Source: Cricetomys ansorgei
Lineage: Eukaryota; Chordata; Mammalia; Rodentia; Nesomyidae
Length of the DNA: 64,000 bases
Reading direction: 5' to 3'
NCBI GenBank assembly: GCA_026225945.1
Contig: JAMJFZ010000770.1
Span: forward strand, 542,501 to 606,500
Below are positions 43,797-55,377 of this stretch, in pieces; the stretch's first letter is position 1, and the number at the start of each line of letters is the position of its first letter. Both the position numbers and the translations under genes were made by a program. Under the pieces are notes generated by a model. The model did not search any database. It saw only the letters and a list, made by a program, of their open reading frames with translations, and had not been told where the DNA came from.

Positions 43797-44023
43797 ACAC
43801 TCACACACACACACTCACACACACACTCACACACACACTCACACACACTCACACACACACTCACACACACTCACACTCACACACATACACATACACACAC
43901 GCATACACACACATACACACACACACTCACACACACTCATACACACACTCTCACACACACACTCACACACACACTCTCACACTCACACACACTCTCACAC
44001 ACACACACACACTCACACTCACA
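43763..44023. repeat. (CA)n/(CACACT)n microsatellite
   Basis: 260 bases of CA with regularly spaced CACT variants, giving hexamer, octamer and decamer sub-repeats. It is the expanded tail of the following antisense SINE. Confidence 0.97.
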
Positions 44024-44163
44024 AGTGCATGGTATACCTGTTCAAGTCAGAGGATGCGTGTGGAAGTCAGGTTTCTTTTTTCCACTAGGTAGGTCTTGGG
44101 GACAGAACTCAGGTTGTCTGGCTTGGCAGAGAGCACCTTATACTGAGCCACCTAACTGGCCCC
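44024..44163 (-). repeat. RSINE1-type SINE
   Basis: GTGTGGAAGTCAGGTTTC, CAGAACTCAGGTTGTCTGGC, ACTGAGCCACCTAACTGGCCCC. Confidence 0.78.
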
Positions 44164-44365
44164 TTAGCTAAGTTCTGTTGGCCTCTTAATTATCTTTGAG
44201 TTTTAATTGACATTAAGGGCGTGTGATGTTGGAGGACGTGTGGGAAGGGGGTTGGGACCAGGAAGTCCTTAGGACAACCTAGCCTTCTGGTTTTGTCTAC
44301 CAAGTGGGTGTGATCAGAGCCTTAGGTGGGGAGCTGTAAAGCTGACAATGGTTAACTGGTTTGGT

Positions 44366-44523
44366 CGGTTTAGTTTTGACATAGGGACTCAGTAGCCCAG
44401 GCTGACCTTGTACTTGCCGTACAGCTGTAGACAACTTTGAACTTCCGGTCTGTTGCTCTAAACCCCAAGTGTATGTCCTGCTGGGGATTGAACCGCACAC
44501 TCTGCCAACTGAGCCGTAGACGT
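44366..44523 (-). repeat. B1/ID-type composite SINE (degenerate)
   Basis: GACTCAGTAGCCCAGGCTGACC (B1 antisense) and GGGGATTGAACCGCACAC with GCCAACTGAGCCGTAG (tRNA-like antisense). Confidence 0.58.
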
Positions 44524-44713
44524 CCTGCTGGAGTTGCTGTTGTTTGAAACTGTCACTAGCCTCTGCTCCTGTCCTCTCGGCTGCTGTTGGCCCTGTGTGG
44601 GCACACCGGCCTATAACGTATCAGGTCAGCAGGACAGAGTATCAGCAGGAATATGCAGCACTAACATTTGTTTATATAGTAATGGCGAAGAAACTCATGG
44701 AGGAATTTAATGT

Positions 44714-44948
44714 AGGGCTGAGGAGATGGCTCTGTCCGTGAAGTGCTTGCTGTGCAGGCATGAGGATGTGAGCTTGGATGGCCCGCATCCACACGAAAGC
44801 CAGACCGCGGGGCAAGTGTCCGAGGCTCTGTGCTGGGGCGGGCACAGGATTCTTGGGCTTTTCCGACCGCTCAGACTAACACAGTCAGTAAGCTTCTGGT
44901 TCAGTGAGAGTCCCTGTCTCAAAAATGAGGTAGAAATGACAGAGAAGA
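44714..44948 (+). repeat. B4-family SINE
   Basis: GGGCTGAGGAGATGGCTC, AAGTGCTTGCTGTGCAGGC, CTGGTTCAGTGAGAGTCCC, TCTCAAAAATGAGGTAG. Middle CpG-rich and diverged. Confidence 0.85.
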
Positions 44949-46147
44949 CCCCCCCATAGACCTCTGACCCCCACACCGGTGTCAACGTGACCTGAAGCTG
45001 GGTCTCAGGAAGAGGTACACAAGCGCTACGGCACACATGCCTTCACATGGGTGAGCGTTGTGAAGGCGTGCTTGTCCTCTGGTGTTTTTGAAAACCATCA
45101 GATTAGATGGCCCCTCTGTTGATTGCCTCGATGGAACAGCCCCGTTGAGGGATCTGTGACGTTTCTGAGGCCTCATCAGAGTCACATTCAAGTGAGAAGT
45201 AGTTATGCAAAGTCGTAGGTTAAATGCTTTGGGAATACAGTGTCACTTGGCATGACAGAGATGAAGCCTCTGAGGCCCGCGTTTCCTTGGGGACATGCTC
45301 TCGCTTACGGTTCTCATGTTAAGTAATTTTATTAACTGAGGCAAGAAGGGGCATTCGGTGACAAAGGAAATCTTTTTTTATTTTCTTTTGGCAACATTCA
45401 ATCCTAATCACAAAATTTATTACACGTGGCTTTGTAAGCAAGTGTGTCTAAAAAGCTTTGGAAGACAGCGAAGTTTAAGTTAGATCTTGGTGTTTCTCTT
45501 CCCAGGTGTTATTTAAAGCATTGTACAAATTGTCAAAAAGATTAATTGTTGCTTGAAGCTAAACAGATGATAAATTTTAAAATTATATTATTACAGTGTG
45601 TCGGCATAAAAGCTCTGGGTCCCCAGTGTGTCACCTCTCTGTGTTGCTGTTGACAGGTTCACGTTTCATAGAACACCGCCAGAAGGTGTTGACATGCATT
45701 CAGATTACTGACTAAATGTTTTTAAAACGTGTCACTCAGAAACTAACCCTGATGTTCTAGGAAAGAGTTGTCTTTAGAAGTAAGTTTTTTCCCCTTTTCA
45801 TCGTTGACATGGAAGAGATTTTCAGTATTGCCGTTTGTAAAACGAGCTTCACGTTTCCACATTTTTCTGCTTTAAATTGCAGCCTTGCACGAGGAAACAG
45901 GGCTGGGCATGCTCCTTTGTGTCTTCCTTTCTTGTTTATTTAAAAAAAAAGCAACAGGATGGTGTGAAAATATCTCTGAGGAAGGTGGTAAATACTGACT
46001 TGTAAACACCTTGGTTAGGCATAAGGCCTCAAAGGAAGGGAGGCCATGACGGCCTGGGGGTGTGCTGAGCCCTGGAGACTCCGTGGGCCATCCGCTCTGG
46101 AGTGCTTAGAGACATTGATGGTTGTGGCTTTTAAAATGTTGTGGATG
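44949..46147. other. SINE-free single-copy interval
   Basis: 1.2 kb; AT-rich 45310-45620 could be conserved non-coding DNA. No gene supported. Confidence 0.45.
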
Positions 46148-46284
46148 AAGCCAGGCCCAGTGGCACAAGCCTGTAATCCAGCTATTTGGAAGATTTAGGC
46201 AGGAGGATCAAGGCCCGCTTGGGCTAACAGGGTGAATTCAAGGCCAGCCTGGACAGCTGAGTGAGACCCTTACTACAGTAAAAC
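46148..46284 (+). repeat. B1-like SINE
   Basis: CCAGGCCCAGTGGCACAAGCC, GGCAGGAGGATCAAGGC, AAGGCCAGCCTGGAC. Confidence 0.72.
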
Positions 46285-46317
46285 CACCCCAAACACGAAA
46301 AACAACAACAGTAAATA

Positions 46318-46440
46318 ACGTAATGGTACATGCAAGCACTGAAAACACAGGTAGAGGGTTCTGTGTAAATTCAAGAACAGCTTGATCTTCATGAGTTCCA
46401 GGCTTAGCCAGGGCTGCGTAGCAAGACCTTGTCTCTAGAC
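46318..46440 (+). repeat. B1-like SINE (degenerate)
   Basis: GAGTTCCAGGCTTAGCCAGGG and GTAGCAAGACCTTGTCTC identify the 3' half; the 5' half is weak. Confidence 0.58.
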
Positions 46441-46447
46441 AAGGAGA

Positions 46448-46546
46448 GATAGATGATAATAGACGGATGATGGATATGTAATAGAAGGATAGCTGGATAG
46501 ACAGATGAGAGGATGAATGAATGAATGAATGAATGAGTGAATGGGA
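46448..46546. repeat. GATA/GATG/AATG simple repeat
   Basis: Tetranucleotide-like tract that ends in about five GAATGAAT units. Confidence 0.9.
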
Positions 46547-46551
46547 GAGGC

Positions 46552-46633
46552 TTTGGACATGATTCAGCCACAGAGCACTTGCCTAGGATGCATGTGTAAG
46601 GCTCTTGATTCAATCCTTACAAAAGCGAATATG
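46552..46633 (+). repeat. ID-like SINE
   Basis: CACAGAGCACTTGCCTAGG and TTGATTCAATCCTTACAAAA match the ID A and B boxes. Confidence 0.65.
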
Positions 46634-47394
46634 GGGATAAACAGACAAATTCAGTGGATGAAAGGGGCCAGTGCTTGATCCAAGAGCTTCAGAGAATCCA
46701 AGTGTCTGCTTTCCAAAGTAATGTGAGCCCTGGTGAGTTGTCGCTGGAGTGCTTTTCTTTTTTGGCGGTAAGGTGTGTGTGGGACTGCCCCTCTCAGGAC
46801 ACAGCAGGAAAGGAAGTTTGAAAGAGCAATTCATGGTGCATTATGGAAAAAGGGCGCTCTCTCTCCATTTGTGATTCTCAAGATTCCTCGGTTAGAGGAC
46901 GCTGAACTGGCTCAGTGATGTGCGAGGTTGGTACAGGTGCAGGACAGCCGTGAGCCAGCCATGTTCCCTCAGTGTGGTGCAGTTAAAGTTACAGGACAGA
47001 CGGTGCACCCTGTCCAAGAGGTTGCCAGAAGCTCTCAACATCGCCAGCACGGTGGCCATTCATGAAACACTGGCTGCTCCCTGGAACTCTGGGCCATCAC
47101 GCAGAGGGTACCTCATTTCATTCCAGCAACACGACAGCAGCAAAGGTCGAAGGTTCCTGTGCAGAAGGAATATGGTGCTGCTTTAACTGGGGGGGCTGCC
47201 CTGTGCATTCTCCCGTTTGTTTCCTGTCCTCTAGCTTCGGCCATCTTTATTGCATTGCCTGGCGACTCTTAGCATCATGTCACGTGTTCCTCTCCCCTAT
47301 TACTCTTAATCTCTTCATGTATGGCTATCGTAGAAAAGCACATGCTTATTATACAGGTTCTTAGCATTATGTAGGAGATAAATTTAAGAAGATT
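46634..47394. other. single-copy interval
   Basis: 760 bases with no recognised element or gene. Confidence 0.4.
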
Positions 47395-47700
47395 GTGTGT
47401 GTGTGGTGTGTAGCTGGGTGTGTACCTGTGTGTCTAGATGCACTTGTCACATCTGGAAGCTGGTGAGTACGTGTTGAGGTGAGGATTTGCATCTTTCTTC
47501 CCCAAGTTATATTTTCTGAGACAGGGTTTCTCACAGGTTTGACTTGACTGGCCAGCCAGCCCCCCACCTGAGTTTGCCCCCTCCCCCAGCACTGAAGCAG
47601 AAGACACCTGCAGCTGTGGCCCCAGCTTTCCTGTGAGTGCTCAGATCTTCACACCTACACAGTAGGTGCTTTACATATGGAGCCTCCTCCCTGGGCCCCG
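47395..47700 (-). repeat. B4-family SINE (degenerate)
   Basis: Antisense: GTGTGTGTGGTGTGTAGC start, GAGACAGGGTTTCTCACAGG, ACTGGCCAGCCAGCC, and a worn tRNA-like end. Confidence 0.6.
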
Positions 47701-48627
47701 TTTAGCCACCTTTTATGCAAAGCATTTTTTTTTTCCTTTGAAAAGCCTTTATGCAGGGCTTAGTGTAAGGAAAATTTGGCTCAATCTTTCCTATCTGGTA
47801 GTTGGAAAAACACGACATTTATTAAATAAAGCAAAACAACACTAACAAGAACACATCGTTACACCTGTGATAACGTGTCAGCTCTAAGTGTGTAACACAG
47901 GCCCAAGCTGGCGGGGATATGCACCTGCAGTGGTCAAGGGCTTCTGGAGAAAGTGGCTGCTGTGCACAGGTGGCCAGCACCTGTGGAGGTTGTTTGTGTT
48001 CCTGCCACTTGTGTAAATTCTCCAGCCTTCAGAGACAGTAGAGGCTTCTTTGTATTGTTAATGACTTTCCCATCTTTTCTCCGAATAGGGCTTGTCAATC
48101 ATTTCCTCGAGCCTGGAGATGTGTTTTTCCACTTATCTGACCCACAGGGGAAAGGTTGCTTGTTTGTTTTTAATATTGCTTTGATGGCTTCCTTGTCCTG
48201 TTGGAAGTCTGGTGATGCAGTTGTGAGGGTGTTCACTGAACATTTAAAATCCCACTCAAACTTGTGAACTAGCTCAGGTTTCCTAGAAACCTGATCATGG
48301 TGGCCCACGGATCTGAATATTAATTGCAGCAATCACGTGCATTTATTAATACGTCTGCATTTCCTTTGTTGATAGGTTATGCAGTCATAGTGTCTCCTGT
48401 GAACAGGGAAAACCATGTGTGTGTTGAATGAGGACTTCCTGTGTGTCAGGAGCTCAACAAGGTCCGAACTCTGAAAAGCCAGTTTCTAATACAGGATTGA
48501 AATTCAGCTCATGGCAAACATCCTTTGTTCAAAAGGAAGTAGGGACAGGGGAATCTTTTCTTGTCCCAGAATATTAAGCTTTTGTTGTTGACATGCTTCT
48601 TTCTTCTCTTTTGAGAAGATTTAGTTT
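47701..48627. other. single-copy interval
   Basis: 900 bases without recognised repeats; several AT-rich segments. No gene supported. Confidence 0.45.
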
Positions 48628-48788
48628 TAGTCAGGCATGGTGGCACAGGCCTTTAGTCCCAGCACTTGGGAGGCAGAGGCAGGTGGATCTCTGAATTCTA
48701 GGCCTGCCTGGTTTACAGAGTGAGTTCCTGGACAGCCAGGGCTACACAGAGAAACTCTGTCTTGTAAAGCAAAAAACAAAACAAAAGA
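48628..48788 (+). repeat. B1 SINE
   Basis: AGTCAGGCATGGTGGCACAGG, CCCAGCACTTGGGAGG, CAGCCAGGGCTACACAGAG, the last close to the mouse-type B1 core. Confidence 0.95.
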
Positions 48789-48799
48789 TTGTATTATTA

Positions 48800-48940
48800 T
48801 TATTGGTGTGTGTGTTAGAGAAGGACAGAAGAGGCTACTGGACCCTGGAGCTGGAGTTACAGGTGGGTTTGAGGGACCCGATGTGTGTGCCGGGATCTAA
48901 ACTTGGGTCTAGGAGAGCAGCATCTTCTAGCCTCAGGAAT
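48800..48940 (-). repeat. B2 SINE fragment
   Basis: GGAGCTGGAGTTACAGGTGG and ATCTAAACTTGGGTCTAGG; the antisense head is degraded. Confidence 0.7.
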
Positions 48941-49440
48941 ATTTCCTTTCATAGGCCCAGGACTTCCTTTGTAGGGCCCTGAGCACAGTCTTCAGTCCTC
49001 CTTGGTGGAAAAGCTGAGATGAGTCTTAACTAAGCCATTCAGCTACCGTGCGCAGCAGACTGAAAGCAAACACTTGTTTAGAGAATTATGTTCATAACAC
49101 TGACAACATTTACAACATGTGTGAGCAAAACATGGAGGCACTAAACTCAGACTTACTGGTCCTGCTTCCAGACAGGCACTGGAAGGAATTTGGCGCAGGG
49201 ACTCACATACCCTGGGTGCATAGGGGTGTTATTTACACAGTCCAAGAGTAGAAGTAGCGCGATGTCCGTTAAATGGATGATCTGAGTATGGCAGAGACAG
49301 CAGTGGAACAATGCCCTACCTTTAAAAGGCGTGGGGTTCTGGCGCCTGCTACGGTGTGGTTGGTGTTGAATGAAGTGTGCCGAGGGATACAATGGTGAAA
49401 ACCACGTGACTCTGCTATATAAGGCATCTAGAATAGTCAG

Positions 49441-49603
49441 ATTTTTTTTTTTTTTCCTGAGACAGGTTTTCTCTGTTGTAACACTGGCTGTCCTGGAACT
49501 TTCTCAGTAGAGCAGGCTGGCCTTGAATTCACAGAGATCCGCCTGCCTCTGCCTCAGTACTCCCGAGTGCTGATATTAAAGGCATGCACCACCACCACCT
49601 GTG
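49441..49603 (-). repeat. B1 SINE
   Basis: T run, GAGACAGGTTTTCTCTGTTG, CAGGCTGGCCTTGAATTC, GGCATGCACCACCACCACC. Confidence 0.95.
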
Positions 49604-49723
49604 AGTAGTCAGATTTATGGTAGTGGAAATCAGAGTAGTGATTACTAAGGACTGGATAAGAAGAGAGTGCAGCGAGGGAGCATCATAGTTCACCTAAGTT
49701 TTCTCAGTAACACACCTGGACAG

Positions 49724-50085
49724 AGGAACCCTCAGTTGGGGAATTGCCTCATTGCACTGGGCTGTGGGCAAGCCTGTGGGGCGTTTTCTAACTAATGGAG
49801 AAGGGGCTGGCCTACTGTGGGCGGCACCATCCCTAGGCTGGCCTACTGTGGGCGGTACCATCCCTAGGCAGTTGGACCTGGGCTATAGGAAAGGTGATCA
49901 GTGAGGCTGGCAGTGAGTCAGTAAGCAATGTTCCTAAGTTTCTGCCTCAGTTTCTTCTTCAAGCTCCCGCCTTGGTTTCCCTTGCGGATGCTGTGACCTG
50001 TAATCTGAAATTAACCCTTTCCTCCCCGGGTTGCTTTTGGCCATGGCGTTTATCGTAGCAACAGAGATGAAACCTAGAACAGAAA
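49724..50085 (+). repeat. rodent LTR-type dispersed repeat
   Basis: Recalled layout: TTGGGGAATTGCCTCATTG, CTACTGTGGGCGGCACCATC, CAGTGAGTCAGTAAGCAATG, TTAACCCTTTCCTCCCC, TGGCGTTTATCGTAGCAAC and ATGAAACC. Family assignment (MT/MaLR-like or RMER) uncertain. It contains a 31-base tandem duplication at 49805-49866. Confidence 0.66.
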
Positions 50086-50483
50086 GTTTGAGTGTCAGAG
50101 GAGAGAGATAGTAGTGGTCATTGCACAGTGTTGTGAGAGAGCACAGATCAGACCCATACACCTGCAAGTAGTTCCAGTGGATGGGTTTATGTAAAGTGAA
50201 CCACAACTGGGGGTGGGGCAATGATAGGATTAAGACGAAGCTTCTAGAAAAGCTATAACAGGGCCTCGAACCACATATACTACAGAAAGCGAAAAAGAAA
50301 GTTCTGACAAACTTTTGTAAAATCAGTTTCTCATCTTCTCTTGGCCTGCAAAAACACATTCTGGGGATGTTTGGTCCTTTTGTGTCTCTTCCTGTGGGCC
50401 TTTATGGCTAAAAGAGTTTTTCTTCTCTCCTGTATTTCCTCTGTTATCCTCAGGGAAATTTATCTTTCTTTGAAAAACTCTGG
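50086..50483. other. single-copy interval
   Basis: No recognised element or gene. Confidence 0.4.
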
Positions 50484-50570
50484 GGCTAGGTCTGGGGCTT
50501 GGTGGCAGAGCACTTGCCTAGCAGATGCAGAGGCCCTGAGTGTCATCCCAGCGCTGCAAACAAGAAAGGA
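50484..50570 (+). repeat. ID SINE
   Basis: GCTTGGTGGCAGAGCACTTG, CCTAGCAGATGCAGAGGCC, CAGCGCTGCAAACAAG. Confidence 0.85.
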
Positions 50571-51324
50571 TTGTAGCCCTTATAAATTGTTAACTCCTAG
50601 AGAGCACTCACCCCTCTTAACCTTAAGCCAGAGTTTCTTTCAGTGTAAAAGGATCTGTGTGCCCGCAGACTCAAGGGGCTGAAGTTGTATGCTGCAAAGG
50701 GCCTTGTGGAGACAGAGCTCTGCTGCCATTTCAGTAGCTGAATTCACCTACCTATTTGTCAGCTTGCTTTTAAGGAGATTTGAGATTGGAAGGCCTCCCT
50801 CCGCCCCTCTGGAGGCTCAGAGCCACGCAGCAGGGTGCAGCAGGGTTGCATTCTGGACTGGGCAGTCACAGGCAGCACAGAGCATTTGTTCTTCCCCAGA
50901 CCTTCTGCTACCTTTCTCTGCCCCAGTGGAGCTGGGGAATAATAAAGCTGTCATTATCCCTACTGTATGGTAGTTTTGTCAGTGGTCTTTGTCATTGAGA
51001 CTTTGGAAGACAAAGAAAGGAACGAGGGAGTTTGAGTTTTCATCTAGTCAGGTAGAGGCACAATGAGAGGGGGATTCAAGGAATGTTGCTTGCCAGGCCC
51101 TCCCCCCCTTCTCCCAAGTCCCTTTCTTTCTCTGTTGCTATAATGTCCTTTCAAATGTTTTCTGTGACCTCTGACCTCCCACCCCTGGCCCTTTGCCTCC
51201 CTCCTATCTCACCAGTCTTTCAAGGTGCCCCCCACAACTGAACTCGCACATTGCTCCCTAACAGGTTTCATTCACAATAGGGAATATATGAAATTGATCC
51301 TTTAAAATTTGGCTAGTTTGTTTG
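50571..51324. other. single-copy interval
   Basis: 750 bases with no recognised element or gene. Confidence 0.4.
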
Positions 51325-51617
51325 CTGTCAGCGCTGGAGATCAAGTCTGTCCTAACTCTGAGCTTCATTCTCTCAGGGACTCAGACTGTTGCTGAATATA
51401 ATCGTGGCCTGTTGTGTGCTTTGATGCATGTGTGGAGATCAGAGAACAGCTTGAGGAGTTGGTTTTCTCCTTCCCCCATGTTGGGTCTCGGGAATTCAGA
51501 CTGTCAAGCTCAGCACCTTCATCTGCTGAGCAGGGTCTGGCTCAGTATCTCAAACTGACCTCCGAGTGCCGGGATTACAGGATGGGTTACAGGGCCGAGT
51601 CACGGAACCTGGCTTAA
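51325..51617 (-). repeat. cluster of antisense ID/RSINE1 and B1 fragments
   Basis: GGAGATCAGAGAACAGCTTG and GGGTCTCGGGAATTCAGAC (RSINE1 antisense), then TCAAACTGACCTCCGAGTGC and CGGGATTACAGGATGG (B1 antisense). Junctions unclear. Confidence 0.58.
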
Positions 51618-51854
51618 AATCTGTGCTCTTCATGATCACTGCATCCTGTCTCTCATTTTGCTGTCACATAAATACTTAGTTCTTTAAGGCAGAAAAGAAG
51701 CAATTGTTCCTTTTCAGAAATTTCCAGCCTCAAGACATCTCTCTGTAGAGGAATATTTAATCATTTGATCCAACAACTTGACTGCTCTGGGAAATGAACA
51801 CATCCAGGGATCTATATGAAGGGATCGCATTCAGAAGTCTGTGTGGTCGGATGG

Positions 51855-52720
51855 AATGTAGAAAGAATGAGGCACACACCTTTAATCCCAGTATGCAGAA
51901 GGCAGTGGTAGTGCACACCTTTAATCCCAGCACTTGGGAAATGGGAAGCAGAGCTCAGAAGGAGTCAGTGTCAGACAGGAAGTGACATCTGAGATGAAAG
52001 TGAAGGGCAGGCAAAGTGACGAATCAGAGGAAGAGTTGGCTGAGTGAGTCAGAGTGAGGACACTCCAAGCTCTTAGGATAGAAAAGCAGGCTCTCAGCTC
52101 AGAGAGTCAGAATAAGACAGAGAAGCAGAGAGCAGTCTGAAGCAGTCAGTTATAAAAGCAGGCAGACTAGGGGAGAGACACAGGAACAGTCTGAGGAGTC
52201 TGAGGCAGAGTAGAGAGGCACTTTGGCAGAAGGAGTCAGTAGTAGATGGGAAGAGGGAGTCAGTTTGAGGCTGAGCAGAGCAATCCAGTCTAAGGCAGTC
52301 AGAGAATCAGCTAGAGTAGAAGAGTTCAGTCAGAAACAGTCAGCCTGCTCAGAAGGTCAGTTTGAACCAGTTAGCTTGGAGAAGAGTTCGAGTCAGAACA
52401 GTGAGTGAGCTGAACCAGCAGAGTCAGAGTTCAGAAAGAGCTCGTCAGAGTAGCTCAGTCAGCAAGCAGTAAGTCTTGGAGGTTGATTAGATTGTATGGA
52501 GTTTTAAATGTTCTAGATTAAGTTCTGGGCTTAAGACTAGATTGTACAGAGGCCCAAATACTCCAGGTTTCCAGGACTAGGACCAGTGATTGCATTAGCC
52601 AAAGAATAAAAGGCTTTTGCCCCGAATCTCAACCTAGTTTCCCCATTTTCAAGATCTTTAGGTGTCCCTTCCTGAAGGTTCCTATGTTATGTAAAACCAT
52701 TATTAAATAAATGTTTTATT
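51855..52720 (+). mobile_element. AGTCAG-rich dispersed element with B1-like head
   Basis: Begins with two closely spaced copies of CACACCTTTAATCCCAG (51878 and 51915 region), then about 500 bases containing twelve AGTCAG hexamers, and an AT-rich end with ATTAAATAAATG. I recall similar AGTCAG-rich rodent repeats but cannot name the family. No conserved coding frame. Confidence 0.5.
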
Positions 52721-52904
52721 CTTTATGCATGTTAACCTGTCCCTACGTGTACCGATTTGTGTATGCATGTGTGTGAACCCTTGTGGAATATGTGTGTGTA
52801 GGTAGAGGTTAGAGGCTAATGTCAGGGTGTCTTCTTCAAAAGTGTTTCTCTACGCTGGTTGTTTCTCTTTAAATTTATTTATTCATTTATTTCTGTCACT
52901 TTTG
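52721..52904. other. GT-containing interval
   Basis: Resembles a worn antisense SINE tail (TGTGTGTGTAGGTAGAGG); not classified. Confidence 0.35.
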
Positions 52905-53058
52905 TTTTGCTTTTTTGAGACAGGTTCTTACCATGTAGCTCTGGCTGTCCTGGATCTCACTATGTAGATAGGCCAGGCTGGCCTTGAACTCTCAGAGATC
53001 TGCCTGCTTCTGCCTCCCAAGTGCTGGGATTAAAGGCATGAGACACTGCGCATGGTCT
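52905..53058 (-). repeat. B1 SINE
   Basis: TTTTTTGAGACAGGTTCTTACC, CCAGGCTGGCCTTGAAC, GGGATTAAAGGCATGAGAC. Confidence 0.95.
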
Positions 53059-53084
53059 CAAATGTTTTAAATTACACTTATTTA

Positions 53085-53275
53085 TTTGTATGTGATGGTG
53101 AATGTGTGTGTGCATATGCAAATACACACACGTCATCATGCACGTGTGGAGGTCAGAGGACAACTTGCAGGAGGAGTTGGATCGCTCCTTCAACCTTGTG
53201 GGGCCCAGAAATGGAATCCAGGTTCTTGGGCTCAGTGAAGGCACTTTCACCTACAGAGTTGCCTCGCAGACCAGC
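53085..53275 (-). repeat. RSINE1-type SINE
   Basis: GTGGAGGTCAGAGGACAAC, AGGAGTTGGATCGCTCC, TGGAATCCAGGTTCTTGGGC, the standard antisense order after a CA/TG-rich tail. Confidence 0.82.
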
Positions 53276-53277
53276 CC

Positions 53278-53500
53278 TGGTATTTTTCGAGACAGGGTTC
53301 TCATTGAACTGGAAGCTTACAGTTTTGGTAGGCTGGATGGTCAGATTGGCTGATCATGGAGCACCCAGGACCATGGCTTCCCCTTGTATCCAGCACTAGG
53401 GTTTCAGATACGAGCAGTCACGCTGGGCTTCTACGTGGTGGGGGTGGGGGTGCTCACGTGTGCACAGCAAACACTTAACCCGTGGAGTCATCTCCCCACA
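53278..53500 (-). repeat. B4-family SINE
   Basis: TCGAGACAGGGTTCTCATTG, CACCCAGGACCATGGC, GGGGGTGCTCACGTGTGC, GTGGAGTCATCTCCCCAC. Confidence 0.65.
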
Positions 53501-53859
53501 CCCATCACCTTCATATTCAAGGTCCCTCCCCTGCCGATTTCGGTTCTGAACTTGTTACTTTCTAGGCTAGCTATACATGTGCATAGGGTTTTCACCATAA
53601 AAGATAGCAGCAAACTCTGGGACAAGGGCATAGGAACCAAGTGGAGAAGTTACTGCCCACAGCTCTGGGGCCTGGCAGGAGAATCAAACTTTTTCCCAGC
53701 AGGATGCTAGGAAAGCTTAGGGGTTTCCAGGTGCCCCTGCCTCTGTTGGTTGGGTTGTGGATTTAAACAGGGATTTCTTCTGTTTTTATTCTGTGTCTGG
53801 GGATTTGTGTTTGGTGGTATTGGGCACAGAATCCAGAATCTTGTAGATGCAGCAGACAG

Positions 53860-53937
53860 AGGCTTGTGTATAACCCAGGCTGGCCTCTGACGCCTGGTGT
53901 CATTTCCTTGAAAGGTATGCACCACTCATGCGGCTTG
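53860..53937 (-). repeat. B1 fragment
   Basis: GTGTATAACCCAGGCTGGCC and GGTATGCACCACTCATG only. Confidence 0.5.
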
Positions 53938-54544
53938 ATTTAAGTCTGTGTGTGTCTTGGTTATCGATTCAGTAATTTTAACAGCATGCGATCTCTTCCG
54001 CCTTCCTAGGTGTGTGTTTTCTGGGGCTCAGACCCAGGACAGGTCACATGCTAAGCACATAGTCTCCACCTGAGCTCCCACTCTAGCCTCTCGCCTCCTA
54101 TTCTGAATTCAGGGCCACGGCTGCTTTCTTAGTACTCTGCAAATGTTCTATTAGCCCGGGCTCCTTTCGCTGCTTGGGAACATCATATTTAGCTGCATGA
54201 AAAAGAATTACTGCCTAAGTTCTGTGTTCTGCAGCTTCACAGCTCCTTATTTAGGTGCTGATTTGCCATTGTTGATGCAGCTCGTGAGTGTGCTTAAATA
54301 CTTTCCTGTTCAATATTAATCCTCAGTGCTTGCTGCCCTCACACTGGCTGTGGATGCTGCTCTCTCCTGACTCCGTACCACGGTCTGTATGCCTTCCCTC
54401 CTGCCCCACATCTATTCTGTAGCTCCTTGGTTCTTTATTGCTTGTGTCTGATCAACCCCTTTGCTTATTAATTTCAGTGACTTGATTTTTTTTTTCCCAC
54501 TCTAAAACTTGTCTGGTTTCATTTCAAATTAATGTTGTTGTTGT
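53938..54544. other. single-copy interval
   Basis: 600 bases with no recognised element or gene. Confidence 0.4.
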
Positions 54545-54733
54545 TTTTAAAGATTTACTTATTCTTAATTTTGTGTGGGAGTGTCTTGCTTGCATGTGTG
54601 TGTATGTATGAGAAAGACAGAGGGTTGTCAGATCCCTTGGAGCTGGAGTTAGATGTGTGATCTGTTGTACTAGGAAGCCAGGTCCTCTGTAAGGGCAGCA
54701 AGAATTCTTAACCTCCAGCCGTCCTCCAGCCCC
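54545..54733 (-). repeat. B2/B3 SINE
   Basis: TTTTTAAAGATTTACTTATTC tail, GATCCCTTGGAGCTGGAG, AGCCAGGTCCTCTGTAAGGG, CCGTCCTCCAGCCCC. Confidence 0.88.
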
Positions 54734-54877
54734 TCAAATTACTGTCTTATTTTCAGACAATGCCCTATGTTTGGTGGTTCCACTTCCTTCTTTGTAGTGT
54801 TGAGAACCATGTGCACAGGTGTGTGTGGAGAGGCCCTAGGGCAACCTCAGATGACATCCTCAGAAGCCAACACTGTC

Positions 54878-55047
54878 TGGGCTTGGGGGTGGGTCAGCGG
54901 TTAGGAGCACTGGCCGCTCCTCCAGAGGTCCAGTCTCTGTGACTCCAGTTCCAGGGTCTGATGTCTTTTCTGGCCCCTGTGGGCCCCCAGGCACACACAT
55001 ACATGAAGGCAAAACAGCCATGCACATAAAAGCAAATTAATTTAAAA
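54878..55047 (+). repeat. B2 SINE nested in B4
   Basis: GGGCTTGGGGGTGGGTCAGC head, CTCCAGAGGTCCAGTCTC, AAGGCAAAACAGCC, AAAAAAGAAAAAG tail. A short direct repeat (ACTGTCT before, ACTGTTT after) is the likely target duplication. Confidence 0.88.
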
Positions 55048-55188
55048 AAGAAAAAGACTGTTTACCTCATTTTTGAGGCATGGTCTCTCATTGGCTTGGA
55101 GGTCACCAGTTAGGCTAGACTGACTGACCACAGGGACCTCCTGACTCTGCCTCCCCAGTACTGAATTGCAAATAAGCTATCACAATCA

Positions 55189-55377
55189 CATTATTTATTT
55201 ATTTATTTATTTGCTTACTTACTTACTGTTTTTTTGAGACAGGGTTTCTCTGTTGTAACTCTGGCTGTCCTGGAACTCACTCTGAAGACCAGGCTGGCCT
55301 TGAACTCAGAGATCTGCCTGCCTCTGCCTCCCGAGTGCTGGGATGAAAGGCGAGCTCCACCACCACCCAGCCACATC
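55189..55377 (-). repeat. B1 SINE nested in B4, with (TTTA)n tail
   Basis: (TTTA)n and CTTACTTACTTACTG expanded tail, TTTTTTTGAGACAGGG, CCAGGCTGGCCTTGAAC, CCACCACCACCCAGCC. ATCACA occurs on both sides as the likely target duplication. Confidence 0.95.

Noticed and set aside
52223..52408. Ser/Glu/Arg-rich open frame
   Set aside because: Arises from the AGTCAG-rich dispersed repeat.
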